A DNA stretch of 64,000 nt from positions 124,001 through 188,000 of the forward strand of contig CANHVU010000002.1 in NCBI GenBank assembly GCA_947464275.1. Direction: 5' to 3'. The number at the start of each line of letters is the position of its first letter. Position 1 is the stretch's first letter. The notes below the pieces were generated by a model, which ran no database searches, was not told the origin of the DNA, and worked only from the letters and a program-made list of their open reading frames with translations. Positions 8,124 through 16,950 of this stretch are shown here, one piece after another. The position numbers were made by a program, and so were the translations under genes. The DNA is from Bacteroidota bacterium (lineage in GTDB: Bacteria > Bacteroidota > Bacteroidia > UKL13-3).

Positions 8124-10088
8124 TTAGTAAATTCGTTTTAACTTAAACTCTTTTAAAGGAGTTATAACCAATGGTACTTTTTCAATCAATACCGAACTGG
8201 TATCTAATCCAAAAGCTTTTGCTTCCGATAAACTCAACCTATCGAGTGTAAAGTACACATCCATAATCCATTGTTCGTAAGCCGATAGTTCATTTTCGTT
8301 TGAAAGATGGCGTTGTAAAACCACAAATTTAAAATCACCTGTAATATTTTGTCCGCGTAACGAAGCATAACGACTGGTAACATCTACCTCGCCATTTAAA
8401 ACTAACTCTTCTACAACTTTTCTAAAGTAATAATTAATTTTTTGCTCTACCCTAAAGCCTAACTTAAACTCTACTTTTATAATATCGTTAGGAACTATGT
8501 GGTCAACTTTATACTGCATGGTATATGGTTGATCGTCTACATGAATATGTACAAACCAATAAATATCGGCACGTTTAGGCTGTTTTTGTAAAATAGAATA
8601 CATAATTTTTGATTCTATTTCGTTTTGTAAGTCAGCACTGGTTAGATAAACCAAATGTGTGGCAAACTTAGAAACCGATTCGTCTTTACTTAATTGCTCT
8701 AAAATAGGAATATATGATTTTAATTGAACAAACTCAGTCAATCTGTTTTTGATTTTGCGGCCTTTATACCAAATCCACATCACAAAAATAAACACACTAC
8801 TAATTACTAAACTTACCCAACCTCCGTGTGTAAATTTCAATAAATTAGCAGCTAAAAACGACCCTTCAATGGCTACATAAATTAATAACAATAATGCAAT
8901 TAGCCATTTATTTACCTTTATATGGCTAAGGTAATTAACCAGTAATAAAGTGGTCATTAACATAGCAATGGTAATAGCCAAACCATAAGCGGCTTCCATA
9001 GCTCCTGCTTCTTTAAAATACAATACTATTCCAATACAGCCAGCCCATAAAATTAAATTTGCACTAGGCACATAAAGCTGACCTTTCATTTCGCTTGGAT
9101 ACTTTAAAGCAACTTTTGGCCAAACATTCAACCTAATTGCTTCTGAAATTAAAGTAAACGAACCACTGATTAAAGCCTGACTGGCAATAATAGTAGCCAT
9201 AGTAGCAATGGCAATACCGTATGGTAAAAACTCGGTCGACATAATGCTATAAAAAGGATTAATAGCAGCTTGAGCTAATGTTTCGCCCTCGTGGCTTAAT
9301 AAATTTGCACCTTGTCCAAAATAGTTTAATAATAAGGCTGACTTTACAAAAATCCAACTTACACGAATATTGTTTTTTCCGCAATGGCCTAAGTCAGAAT
9401 ATAAAGCTTCAGCTCCTGTAGTACAAAGAAAAACTGCACCTAAAATCCAGAAACCCTCATGGTAATTAACCAACAAATTATAAGCATAATATGGGTTTAA
9501 GCAGTTTAATACATCTAAATGAGAGCCAATTTTAGCAACACCTAAAACAGCTAACATACCAAACCATAAAAACATAATTGGACCAAAAGCTTTACCAACT
9601 ATAGATGTACCAACACGTTGAATTAAAAACAATAAACTAATAATAGCAATTACTATAGGTACAGTTGGAATTTCAGAAAAATTAATGGTATCTGATTTTA
9701 ACAATCGCAAACCTTCAATGGCTGATGAAACCGAAATAGGTGGAGTAATTACCCCATCGGCTAATAAAGCACAACCACCAATAATGGCAGGGAAAATTAA
9801 GTATGGCCTGCGCCTGCGAACCAATGCATATAATGAAAAAATTCCACCCTCACCGTTATTATCAGCATTTAGTGTAATCAATACATATTTGATGGTAGTT
9901 TGTAAGGTTAATGTCCAAACAATACAAGAAAGGCCGCCATAAATTAATTCTTTCGAAATGATTTTATCGCCTACTATGGCATTTAATACATAAAGTGGTG
10001 ATGTTCCAATATCGCCAAAAATAATTCCAAGTGTAACTAAAAGTCCAGCTACTGATAGCTTATTATGATTACTGTGATGCTCTCCCAC
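8124..10088 (-). CDS. kup: KUP-family potassium uptake permease
   Basis: A 654-residue K+/H+ symporter. The N-terminus LLVTLGIIFGDIGTSPLYVLNAIVG carries the hallmark GDIGTSPLY of TM1. It is followed by NNGEGGIFSLYALVRRR, the family signature after TM2, and ADGVITPPISVSSAIEGLRLL. About 12 membrane segments fill residues 1-440, and the final approximately 200 residues form the cytoplasmic C-terminal domain of the Kup/HAK family. It mediates K+ import at the inner membrane. It is a single-gene unit with its own terminator. Confidence 0.95.
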   Translation of the reverse strand: MGEHHSNHNKLSVAGLLVTLGIIFGDIGTSPLYVLNAIVGDKIISKELIYGGLSCIVWTLTLQTTIKYVLITLNADNNGEGGIFSLYALVRRRRPYLIFPAIIGGCALLADGVITPPISVSSAIEGLRLLKSDTINFSEIPTVPIVIAIISLLFLIQRVGTSIVGKAFGPIMFLWFGMLAVLGVAKIGSHLDVLNCLNPYYAYNLLVNYHEGFWILGAVFLCTTGAEALYSDLGHCGKNNIRVSWIFVKSALLLNYFGQGANLLSHEGETLAQAAINPFYSIMSTEFLPYGIAIATMATIIASQALISGSFTLISEAIRLNVWPKVALKYPSEMKGQLYVPSANLILWAGCIGIVLYFKEAGAMEAAYGLAITIAMLMTTLLLVNYLSHIKVNKWLIALLLLIYVAIEGSFLAANLLKFTHGGWVSLVISSVFIFVMWIWYKGRKIKNRLTEFVQLKSYIPILEQLSKDESVSKFATHLVYLTSADLQNEIESKIMYSILQKQPKRADIYWFVHIHVDDQPYTMQYKVDHIVPNDIIKVEFKLGFRVEQKINYYFRKVVEELVLNGEVDVTSRYASLRGQNITGDFKFVVLQRHLSNENELSAYEQWIMDVYFTLDRLSLSEAKAFGLDTSSVLIEKVPLVITPLKEFKLKRIY

Positions 10089-10199
10089 GTTTCTGTTTTT
10101 TTGAAATAAGGTTGCAAATGTATAGGTTCATTTATATTCCGCAAATTTTTTATTTAACTATTATTTAGGTGGGTATTAAATAATTAAAAAGAATACTTA

Positions 10200-10874
10200 G
10201 TGGTTTTTGCAAGTAATTATTATTTTGCCAACTTTAATACACCAAAAACTATTTTGATTCAAACTATTTTAAAAGGGTATGGAACTGGGCTAATACTTTC
10301 GCTATCATTTGGCGCAGGTTTTTTTTCATTACTACATACTAGTATTGATAGAGGTTATAAAAAAGGATTATTAATTGCCTTGGGTATGGTTATTAGCGAT
10401 TTGCTGTTTATTGCACTCTGCGTATTTGCTGCAAGTTTCGTGGAAAATCAATTACGCCAGCTCGATTCTGAAATACGTTTGGTAGGTTTTGTGGCATTAC
10501 TTATATTAGGCATAAGTACTTACCTTAAAAAACCAAACGATCCAAATGAAATACAACCACCCGCAAGCGGTAATTTTATTTATATAATGAAAGGCATAAT
10601 GTTGAATAGCATAAATCCATTAACACTTTTGTTTTGGTTGGGTTTAGCAGCATTTATAAAAAGTAGCCTACCTACCTTATTAGAAGTAGTGGTTTTTTTT
10701 AGTGTAACCTTAGGAGCCATGTTTTTCCATCAATTTATTATTTGCTATTCGGCTAATAAAGTGAAACACTTATTATCTATAAAAAAACAACAATTACTGA
10801 ACCATATTATTGGGATTGTATTTGTAGTAGTGGCTTTTGTTTTGGTATGGCCAGTGGTGCAAAAAATCATTTAA
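10200..10874 (+). CDS. LysE/RhtB-type amino-acid exporter-like membrane protein
   Basis: The ORF opens at a GTG (10200) with no in-frame ATG near the N-terminus. The family normally begins within a few residues of the first helix, so the in-frame TTG at 10254 (IQTILKGYGTGLILSLSFGAGFF) is a good alternative start. The helix SLSFGAGFFSLLHTSIDRGYKKGLLIALGMVISDLLFI matches the LysE pattern LSxGPxxxxxxxxSxxxGxxxGxxxxxGxxxxD, with the usual Pro of the GP pair replaced by Ala. Six membrane segments can be seen. Members export amino acids or related small molecules; the substrate is unknown. It lies 51 bp before glyA. Confidence 0.8.
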   Translation: MVFASNYYFANFNTPKTILIQTILKGYGTGLILSLSFGAGFFSLLHTSIDRGYKKGLLIALGMVISDLLFIALCVFAASFVENQLRQLDSEIRLVGFVALLILGISTYLKKPNDPNEIQPPASGNFIYIMKGIMLNSINPLTLLFWLGLAAFIKSSLPTLLEVVVFFSVTLGAMFFHQFIICYSANKVKHLLSIKKQQLLNHIIGIVFVVVAFVLVWPVVQKII

Positions 10875-10924
10875 GTTATTAGGTTTGAAAATATACTTTC
10901 GTAAAAATATTATTTAGAAAAACT

Positions 10925-12196
10925 ATGCAAAGAGATACCGTTATATTTGATTTAATTAATCAAGAAAAAAGCCGCCAAGAACATGGCATTGAGTTAATTG
11001 CCTCAGAAAATTTTACTAGCCCGCAAGTAATGGAAGCTATGGGAAGCGTATTGACCAATAAATATGCTGAAGGCTTACCAGGTAAACGTTATTATGGTGG
11101 TTGCGAAGTGGTAGACGTAGTTGAAAATTTAGCAATTGATAGATTAAAACAAATGTTTGGTGCTACTTGGGCCAATGTTCAGCCTCATTCAGGAGCGCAA
11201 GCCAATGCAGCAGTGATGTTAGGTTGCTTAAACCCAGGAGATAAAATTTTAGGTTTCGATCTTTCGCACGGTGGACATTTAACGCATGGTTCGCCTGTTA
11301 ATTTTTCGGGTAAATTATATGTTCCTTCGTTTTATGGTGTGGAGCAAGAAACTGGTTTAATTGATTGGAATAAAGTAGAAGCAAAAGCACATGCTGAAAA
11401 ACCTAAAATGATCATTTGTGGTGCTTCGGCTTATAGCCGCGATTGGGATTATGCCCGTTTACGCGCTATTGCTGATAGTGTTGGTGCTATTTTATTAGCC
11501 GATATTTCTCACCCAGCAGGTTTAATTGTTGGAAAATTATTGAACGATCCAATTCAACATTGCCATATTGTTACTTCTACTACTCATAAAACTTTACGTG
11601 GACCTCGCGGTGGTATTGTGATGATGGGTAACGATTTTGAGAATCCATTTGGACAAAAAACTTTGAAAGGTGAATTGAAAATGATGAGTGCTGTTTTGGA
11701 TGGTGCTGTTTTCCCTGGAACTCAAGGTGGACCTTTAGAGCATGTTATTGCTGCTAAGGCTGTAGCCTTTGGAGAATGCTTAACCGATGACTACAAAACT
11801 TATGTAAAACAAGTGGCAGTTAATGCGCAAGCTATGGCCAATGCATTTGTAAGCCGTGGTTATAAAATTATTTCTGGTGGAACCGATAACCACTTAATGT
11901 TAATTGATTTGCGTAGCAAAAATTTAACAGGAAAATTAGCTGAGGCTGTTTTAGGAAAAGCTGATATTACAATTAACAAAAACATGGTTCCTTTCGATGA
12001 TAAATCGCCATTTGTAACAAGCGGAATGCGCGTAGGAACTGCTGCCATTACTACTCGAGGTATGATGGAAGTGGATATGGAACAAATAGTTGATTATATT
12101 GACACCGCGTTAATGAACAACGATAATGAAAGCACCCTTGCCGATATTAGAAAAAATATCAATACTTGGATGGCTAAGTTTCCATTGTACAAATAA
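10925..12196 (+). CDS. glyA: Serine hydroxymethyltransferase
   Basis: A 423-residue PLP enzyme that converts serine plus tetrahydrofolate to glycine plus 5,10-methylene-THF, the main one-carbon source. Visible motifs are [13 protein letters not shown] near residue 20, [15 protein letters not shown] at 46-60, [12 protein letters not shown] at 86-97, DISHPAGL at 193-200, and the Schiff-base Lys222 in [14 protein letters not shown]. The C-terminal [17 protein letters not shown] is also typical. Length and motif spacing are normal. It follows a LysE-type exporter and is followed by a tandem repeat and a terminator. Confidence 0.97.
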   Translation: MQRDTVIFDLINQEKSRQEHGIELIASENFTSPQVMEAMGSVLTNKYAEGLPGKRYYGGCEVVDVVENLAIDRLKQMFGATWANVQPHSGAQANAAVMLGCLNPGDKILGFDLSHGGHLTHGSPVNFSGKLYVPSFYGVEQETGLIDWNKVEAKAHAEKPKMIICGASAYSRDWDYARLRAIADSVGAILLADISHPAGLIVGKLLNDPIQHCHIVTSTTHKTLRGPRGGIVMMGNDFENPFGQKTLKGELKMMSAVLDGAVFPGTQGGPLEHVIAAKAVAFGECLTDDYKTYVKQVAVNAQAMANAFVSRGYKIISGGTDNHLMLIDLRSKNLTGKLAEAVLGKADITINKNMVPFDDKSPFVTSGMRVGTAAITTRGMMEVDMEQIVDYIDTALMNNDNESTLADIRKNINTWMAKFPLYK

Positions 12197-12256
12197 GTTG
12201 AATTGTTAAATTGATAGATTGTTGAATTGTTAAATTGATAGATTGTTGAATTGTTA
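12197..12256. repeat. 24-bp perfect tandem repeat, 2.5 copies
   Basis: The unit GTTGAATTGTTAAATTGATA plus GATT occurs twice exactly (12197-12220 and 12221-12244), followed by a 12-base partial copy. It begins just after the glyA stop, ahead of the terminator. Similar TTGTTAAATTG text recurs near 28715. Confidence 0.9.
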
Positions 12257-12272
12257 TTATATCAACTAAAAA

Positions 12273-12312
12273 TAAAAAATCCCTTTCAAGTAATGTTGAA
12301 AGGGGTTTTTTT
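12273..12312 (+). terminator. Terminator after glyA
   Basis: The hairpin AAATCCCTTTCA-AGTAATGT-TGAAAGGGGTTTTTTTT has a strong stem followed by a T run. It is almost identical to the hairpin at 12918-12953. Confidence 0.85.
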
Positions 12313-12355
12313 TATTGAATTGATCAAGTTAATATTGTGTTGAAACAATAATCAA

Positions 12356-12895
12356 ATGAAAAAATTAATATTCTTAGGGTTTATAACAGTAATTTCAATA
12401 TTTTTTTATGGCTGTTGTGGCGGTTTTGGAGCAAGTGGTATTGACTGCACAAATTATAATGCAAGTACTACGATTTTTATTAAAATGAATATGGATTCTT
12501 CTAACTTGGGATTTAAAATTATGGAATTGGACTCAACTTATTTAATAAAGTACAAATCAAGCAAAACTAACCTTTTTGATAAAGTAATTGATACAACATA
12601 TTTTTTTTATAAGAAAAATATCAGATTTATTGATTCTAATTATTTAAAAAACAGTGAGATTGGTATACAAATTTACGATGAGTCACAAGAAGGAAAAAGT
12701 TTATCAGATTATAGTTATAAGGTGATAAACTCAAATTCTCAAATTATAAATGACATTACATTGATACAAATTGAAACTTTAAACCATGAAAATAAATGCT
12801 GTACAGATAAATATAGAACCTCACCTAACATAACTGGATACAAGCTAAATGGCGTTCAAAAAACAGACAAAATAATTGTGATTAATAAAAAATAA
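12356..12895 (+). CDS. Hypothetical lipoprotein
   Basis: A 179-residue protein with a lipoprotein signal: MKKLIFLGFITVISIFFYGCCGGFG, lipobox FYGC, Cys20. The mature part has a Cys cluster (CC near the N-terminus and NKCCTDKY near the C-terminus) that could form disulfides in the periplasm. It contains two Asp/Ser/Thr-rich beta-strand-like stretches. No domain is recognised. The gene sits alone between two near-identical terminators, which suggests an insertion or local duplication at this site. Confidence 0.65.
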   Translation: MKKLIFLGFITVISIFFYGCCGGFGASGIDCTNYNASTTIFIKMNMDSSNLGFKIMELDSTYLIKYKSSKTNLFDKVIDTTYFFYKKNIRFIDSNYLKNSEIGIQIYDESQEGKSLSDYSYKVINSNSQIINDITLIQIETLNHENKCCTDKYRTSPNITGYKLNGVQKTDKIIVINKK

Positions 12896-12917
12896 TTGGT
12901 GTTCCTAAACTATTTAA

Positions 12918-12953
12918 AATCCCTTTCAAGTAATATTGAAAGGGATTTTTTTA
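12918..12953. terminator. Terminator after the lipoprotein gene
   Basis: The stem AATCCCTTTCA / TGAAAGGGATT with loop AGTAATAT is followed by TTTTTT. Apart from two bases it repeats the terminator at 12273. It lies between convergent genes and may also serve the minus-strand protease gene. Confidence 0.85.
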
Positions 12954-12964
12954 TGTAAGAAATA

Positions 12965-14158
12965 TTATAAATATGGAGGCTGCTTGAACAAAACAAATTC
13001 TTTCATTTTTTTACCAATTAATAAGGCAACTCTTAATTCATTTTTAGATTGTAACGACTTCTTTAAGTCACAAAGTTCAGCATAACTTAATTTTCCTATT
13101 TCGTTACTATCAATTTTTAAAACCTGCTGCCCAATTTTAAAACCTGCTTTTTTAGTTTCTTTATTTTCCCAAACAAAATTTATTACCAATTGATTGGAGT
13201 CGTTTAGGCCAAATCCAATATCAAAAATACTGTTTAATGTAGTATCATAGTTTACGGGAGTTAGTATCATTTTCTTTTCCAAAAAATTATATACAAATAC
13301 ATTTCTTTTTAACAACGCAGAACCAACAGTTGGTTTACAACTACAAATGGTAGCAGGAATATTTGTAATAAACCCTGATTGCATTTTGAAAGAATCTATT
13401 TTCAAATTTGATACGAATGAGTTTTGGATAGAAAATGCTGCAAGTGCATACTGTCCAAATCCTTCCTTTCTTTTAAGTTTTTTGTACTTTTTCGATTTCC
13501 ATAAAACATCGTCATTCGATTGAAAATATCCAGAAAAGCCTGAATCAATCAATGCATAAAAAGCTATTTGATCATAACTTAATTGAACCAAAGGAAGGCG
13601 AGAATCCGTAAATTCAATATTAAACTCTGTGCTATTTATTTCCTTTTTAAATGCCGTTTTCGAAAATGAAATCATTTGATTAGTTGGGTTCAATTTCCAA
13701 TTACATAATTTAATCAAACTTGTTCCAATAATTCCATCAATTTTTACACAACCTAAATTTGCCAATCTTTCAGTATTTACCACTAAGCAAACTATATTGT
13801 TAAATGAACTTTTACCAATACTAATATTTTTAAAAACCACGTTTGCATTATTTTCTTTTCCACCGGCATCTTCAATTGGTAAACTACTTTCAATATTGGC
13901 CTTACCTGCAATTTCACTAGAAATAAAACATCCTGAGGCACCTGTATCAAATAAGAAAAGATATTTCTTACCATCAATAACCACTTCAACAAAAGGAACA
14001 TTGTCTCGTTGGTAAATAATTGGAACTGATTCTACACTATCATTTCCCATTGCTAAAACGCCTGAATTTAATAGCTGCTCCGTATTTTTATTTGCTGTTT
14101 GAGCAAATAGATTTAAACTAAACAATGGTAAAAAAAATAATACGCTGCATACTTTCAT
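12965..14158 (-). CDS. Retropepsin-like aspartyl protease with C-terminal PDZ-like domain
   Basis: A signal peptide (MKVCSVLFFLPLFSLNLFAQ) begins at the ATG at 14158. The longer track ORF (start 14230) adds 24 residues in front of the signal and is less likely. The mature protein has two aspartyl-protease half-sites, LFLFDTGASGCFIS (Asp71) and FYALIDSGFSGYF, each the DTG/DSG motif of retropepsin-like families. Each is followed by a hydrophobic-Gly strand (IDGIIGTSLI, PTVGSALLKRNVF). Residues from about 310 on (GFGLNDSNQLVINFVWE, AGFKIGQQVLKIDSNEIG) look like a PDZ domain that binds peptide termini. A role in periplasmic proteolysis is inferred. It is the last gene downstream of the efflux operon, 87 bp after the DUF2490 gene. 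Confidence 0.82.
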   Translation of the reverse strand: MKVCSVLFFLPLFSLNLFAQTANKNTEQLLNSGVLAMGNDSVESVPIIYQRDNVPFVEVVIDGKKYLFLFDTGASGCFISSEIAGKANIESSLPIEDAGGKENNANVVFKNISIGKSSFNNIVCLVVNTERLANLGCVKIDGIIGTSLIKLCNWKLNPTNQMISFSKTAFKKEINSTEFNIEFTDSRLPLVQLSYDQIAFYALIDSGFSGYFQSNDDVLWKSKKYKKLKRKEGFGQYALAAFSIQNSFVSNLKIDSFKMQSGFITNIPATICSCKPTVGSALLKRNVFVYNFLEKKMILTPVNYDTTLNSIFDIGFGLNDSNQLVINFVWENKETKKAGFKIGQQVLKIDSNEIGKLSYAELCDLKKSLQSKNELRVALLIGKKMKEFVLFKQPPYL

Positions 14159-14245
14159 AAATAATATATTTAATTGGTTGATGCCTTGCTCGTGTAAAAT
14201 GTTCCTTTGAATGATGTATTTATTTTTCATTTAGCTAAATTGGTT

Positions 14246-14920
14246 TTAAAATATTTCTATAAAATACCCAATTTGCAAAAAATCTCTTCCAGTTTCATCA
14301 TTAATTTTATAGTCGAATTGGTGTAAATAACCAACCTGCAAAGTGGTTGATTTTGAAGGCTTATAATTAAATGCAAATTGCATTCTGTTTCTTTCAAAAT
14401 AGGGCTCATTATCGGTAAAGAAAATTTCGTTGCTTGTACTAACTTGATAAGGTTTATAATTATTTTTTTCTTTACCAAATGGGTAAGACAAACCTAATCT
14501 ATACCTAAACCTATTTCTATAACCATTGGAAGTAAACCTTAATTCTGTGCGATATCGTTGCTCAATTTTTAATTTTCCTAACGATTGAAATAAAACAATT
14601 TGCGGCCAAATTCTGAATTCATTGTTATTTTTTGGAGTTACAAAATCTCCACCTTCTCCATAGGTTTGATAACTTCCTGCACCTAAGGTAAATGTGGCAT
14701 TATTATGAATCTTATAATTAAACCCTGCTTTGTACTCGTAATAGTGGAAATTATTATAGAATTTTAAGGAACGCAATTGCGATTCTCCAAATAAACTCCA
14801 TTTGTTATTTACATTCAATTTTAAATTTACAATATTCCAACTACCTAAATCAAAGTTTTGAGCTATGATTATTGGAGTGGACAAAATGAGTATTAAGGTT
14901 ACTAGTGAAACTCGTTTCAT
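14246..14920 (-). CDS. DUF2490 outer-membrane beta-barrel-like protein
   Basis: Starts at the ATG at 14920 (MKRVSLVTLILILSTPIIIAQ, signal peptide); the track start 11 codons upstream breaks the signal pattern. The mature part (about 204 residues) is a series of amphipathic strands ending in aromatic residues (NNKWSLFGESQLRSLKFYNNFHYYEYKAGFNYKI, QRYRTELRFTSNGYRNRFRYRLGLSYPF) and closes in FLQIGYFIEIF. These are hallmarks of DUF2490 and of small outer-membrane barrels. Function is unknown in the family. It follows the MscS-like gene by 19 bp and is the final cistron of the RND operon. Confidence 0.85.
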   Translation of the reverse strand: MKRVSLVTLILILSTPIIIAQNFDLGSWNIVNLKLNVNNKWSLFGESQLRSLKFYNNFHYYEYKAGFNYKIHNNATFTLGAGSYQTYGEGGDFVTPKNNNEFRIWPQIVLFQSLGKLKIEQRYRTELRFTSNGYRNRFRYRLGLSYPFGKEKNNYKPYQVSTSNEIFFTDNEPYFERNRMQFAFNYKPSKSTTLQVGYLHQFDYKINDETGRDFLQIGYFIEIF

Positions 14921-14939
14921 ATTTAATTTATAAAATAGT

Positions 14940-15437
14940 TTACTTCTTTTCAATCATTGAAATTGATTTTTGAAATATATGTGAATTTGGAATAGTAATT
15001 AGTTCGCCACTAGTTGTTTTTAAATGAACAAAGAAATAAGTTAAGTCAATTACTTCGCCCTCAAAAGGGCAGTCTTTATCTAGTACTTTAATGGTATCGC
15101 CTATTTTTACTGGGTGATTAAAAAACAACAATAAGCTAGAAGTAATATTAGATAACAATGACCATTGTGCAAAAAAAGCAATACCTAAGGCCGTTAAAAG
15201 TGTTCCTACAAAAACAGCAATTTCGCTTTGTTTTAGCCCCCAAATAGCCGAAAGCAAAATGGTAGCAGTTAAGAAACTTAAAATATGAACCGACTTAATT
15301 ATCATTTTTCTTCTACCCCTCTGTAAGTGGGTATTCTTAAGTGAATTATTAACAAATGTTGTTGTAATATAATACACCAAAAAGTAGCTGATTATAACTA
15401 AACTGCTCTCAATAAGTTGAATTTTGAATGGCTCCAT
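14940..15437 (-). CDS. Small-conductance mechanosensitive channel (MscS)-like protein
   Basis: Start ATG at 15437 (MEPFKIQLIESSLVIISYFLV) rather than the track start, which overlaps the upstream gene. The protein has about 165 residues with three membrane segments. The pore-lining helix AVFVGTLLTALGIAFFAQWSLLSNITSSLLLFFNHPVKIGDTIKV has the MscS pattern of Ala/Gly-rich TM3 followed by N-x-x-x-G/S and the start of the beta domain. The rest of the beta domain (GEVIDLTYFFVHLKTTSGELITIPNSHIF) is also classical. The C-terminal alpha/beta cage domain of MscS is absent, so this is a short-form channel. It lies 41 bp after the outer membrane factor. Confidence 0.88.
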   Translation of the reverse strand: MEPFKIQLIESSLVIISYFLVYYITTTFVNNSLKNTHLQRGRRKMIIKSVHILSFLTATILLSAIWGLKQSEIAVFVGTLLTALGIAFFAQWSLLSNITSSLLLFFNHPVKIGDTIKVLDKDCPFEGEVIDLTYFFVHLKTTSGELITIPNSHIFQKSISMIEKK

Positions 15438-15478
15438 TATTTTATTTAAAATGAAATATTTATAAAAAACAAATTTAA

Positions 15479-16930
15479 TTATTTCCAACCTCCACCCAAA
15501 GCTTTGTAAATATTAACACCTGCTAGTTTTAAATTCTTATTATTTATAATTAACTCCAATTCGGCTTGCAATGAACCTTGTTGAGCAATTAACACCTCTA
15601 AATAAGTGGCCTTTCCAACCATAAATAATTGATTGGATACTTCAACTGATTGATTCAAAATTTGCGATTTTTGTTTTTTCAAATTATTCATTTCTTTCAA
15701 ATTTTGAATATTTGAAAGCTCGTTTGTTACTTCTACAAATCCATTTAGAATTGTTTTTTGATATTCGAATATGGCATTAAGTTGTGATGCTTTTGCTGTA
15801 TTAAAATGTGCCTTTAAAGCATTTCTATTTACAACAGGAGCAACTAAATTTCCAAGTGTATTGTAGGCCAAAGATGCAGGTGCTTGAAATAAATACTGTG
15901 GGTCGAATGCTTGAAAACCAAAGCCTGCCGTAATATTTAAATTTGGATAAAAAGCGGCTTTAGCCGATTTTAAATCAAAATTACTAGCCTGAACCATTAA
16001 CTCCGATTTACGAATATCAGGCCTGTTTTTCAATAATTGCGAAGGAATACCTGCATTAAAATCTTGCGCAATTTCAGTTGAAAGTAGTTCTTTATTTCTA
16101 TTAATGGTTTGAGGAAATCTACCAATTAAAAAATTTATTTTATTTTCAAATAATACAATTTGTTGTAACGTTTCTTTTTCTAAAATTTTTGATTGCAACA
16201 AATTAGCTGAAAACTGCTGCAATGCCAGTTCATTTGCTAATCCAGCTTCCTTTTGGGCATTCACAGTTTGCAGCGCATCTTGCTGTTTTAAAATGGTTTT
16301 TTGCACCAAATCCAATTCATTATCTAATGCAAGAAGTTCGTAATATGCAGTAGCAACCTCTGCTATTAAATTTGAAATAATAAAATTGGTTCCTTCAATG
16401 GTTGCTAAATAATTGGAAACGGCCGATTTACGTTGGTTTCTTAATTTACCCCAAATATCTAGCTCCCATGAAGCTTGCAAACCAATATTCATATCGGGTA
16501 AATCGATTGGAACAATTTGACCTGGAGTAATTTGGGTAGAGATATTTCCAGCTCCATCCATGGTGTATAAACCAAATTTACGCACTCCACCACCAATATT
16601 TAAACCAACTTGTGGCAACAAAGCGCCTTTAGCTAATTTAACACCCGCACGCGAAATTTCAATTTTTTGAAGTGCCATTTGCAAGTCCAAATTATTGATT
16701 AAAGCCGAGTCAATAAGTTGTTCTAATGTAGGGTCTGAAAAATATTTTTTCCAATTAATATTAGAAATATTTAAACTATCGGTTGAAGTATTATAACTTT
16801 TGGGTAAAACCTTTTCTTTAACAGTGGCAGCCTTGTATTTGGGGGCACAACCTGCAAAAAAAATTACCACCAAATAAAAGGCCAACCTCAATTTATTGAA
16901 TAATAAATATTGCACTCTTTTCTCTATCAT
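15479..16930 (-). CDS. Outer membrane efflux lipoprotein, TolC/NodT type
   Basis: A 483-residue outer membrane factor with a lipoprotein signal (LAFYLVVIFFAGC). The mature part has the NodT pattern: INWKKYFSDPTLEQLIDSALINNLDLQMALQKIEISRAGVKLAKGALLPQVGLN, then WELDIWGKLRNQRKSAVSNYLAT, and in the second half GIPSQLLKNRPDIRKSELMVQASNFDLKSAKAAFYPNLNITAGFG. Such proteins trimerise into the outer-membrane exit duct of tripartite RND pumps. The gene lies 20 bp after the RND permease, with which it should assemble. Confidence 0.95.
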   Translation of the reverse strand: MIEKRVQYLLFNKLRLAFYLVVIFFAGCAPKYKAATVKEKVLPKSYNTSTDSLNISNINWKKYFSDPTLEQLIDSALINNLDLQMALQKIEISRAGVKLAKGALLPQVGLNIGGGVRKFGLYTMDGAGNISTQITPGQIVPIDLPDMNIGLQASWELDIWGKLRNQRKSAVSNYLATIEGTNFIISNLIAEVATAYYELLALDNELDLVQKTILKQQDALQTVNAQKEAGLANELALQQFSANLLQSKILEKETLQQIVLFENKINFLIGRFPQTINRNKELLSTEIAQDFNAGIPSQLLKNRPDIRKSELMVQASNFDLKSAKAAFYPNLNITAGFGFQAFDPQYLFQAPASLAYNTLGNLVAPVVNRNALKAHFNTAKASQLNAIFEYQKTILNGFVEVTNELSNIQNLKEMNNLKKQKSQILNQSVEVSNQLFMVGKATYLEVLIAQQGSLQAELELIINNKNLKLAGVNIYKALGGGWK

Positions 16931-16950
16931 CTTTATGATTGTTTTTTTTA

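Noticed and set aside
12197-12256. Possible CRISPR repeat
   Set aside because: The 24-mers are directly adjacent without spacers and no cas genes are present; it is a plain tandem repeat.
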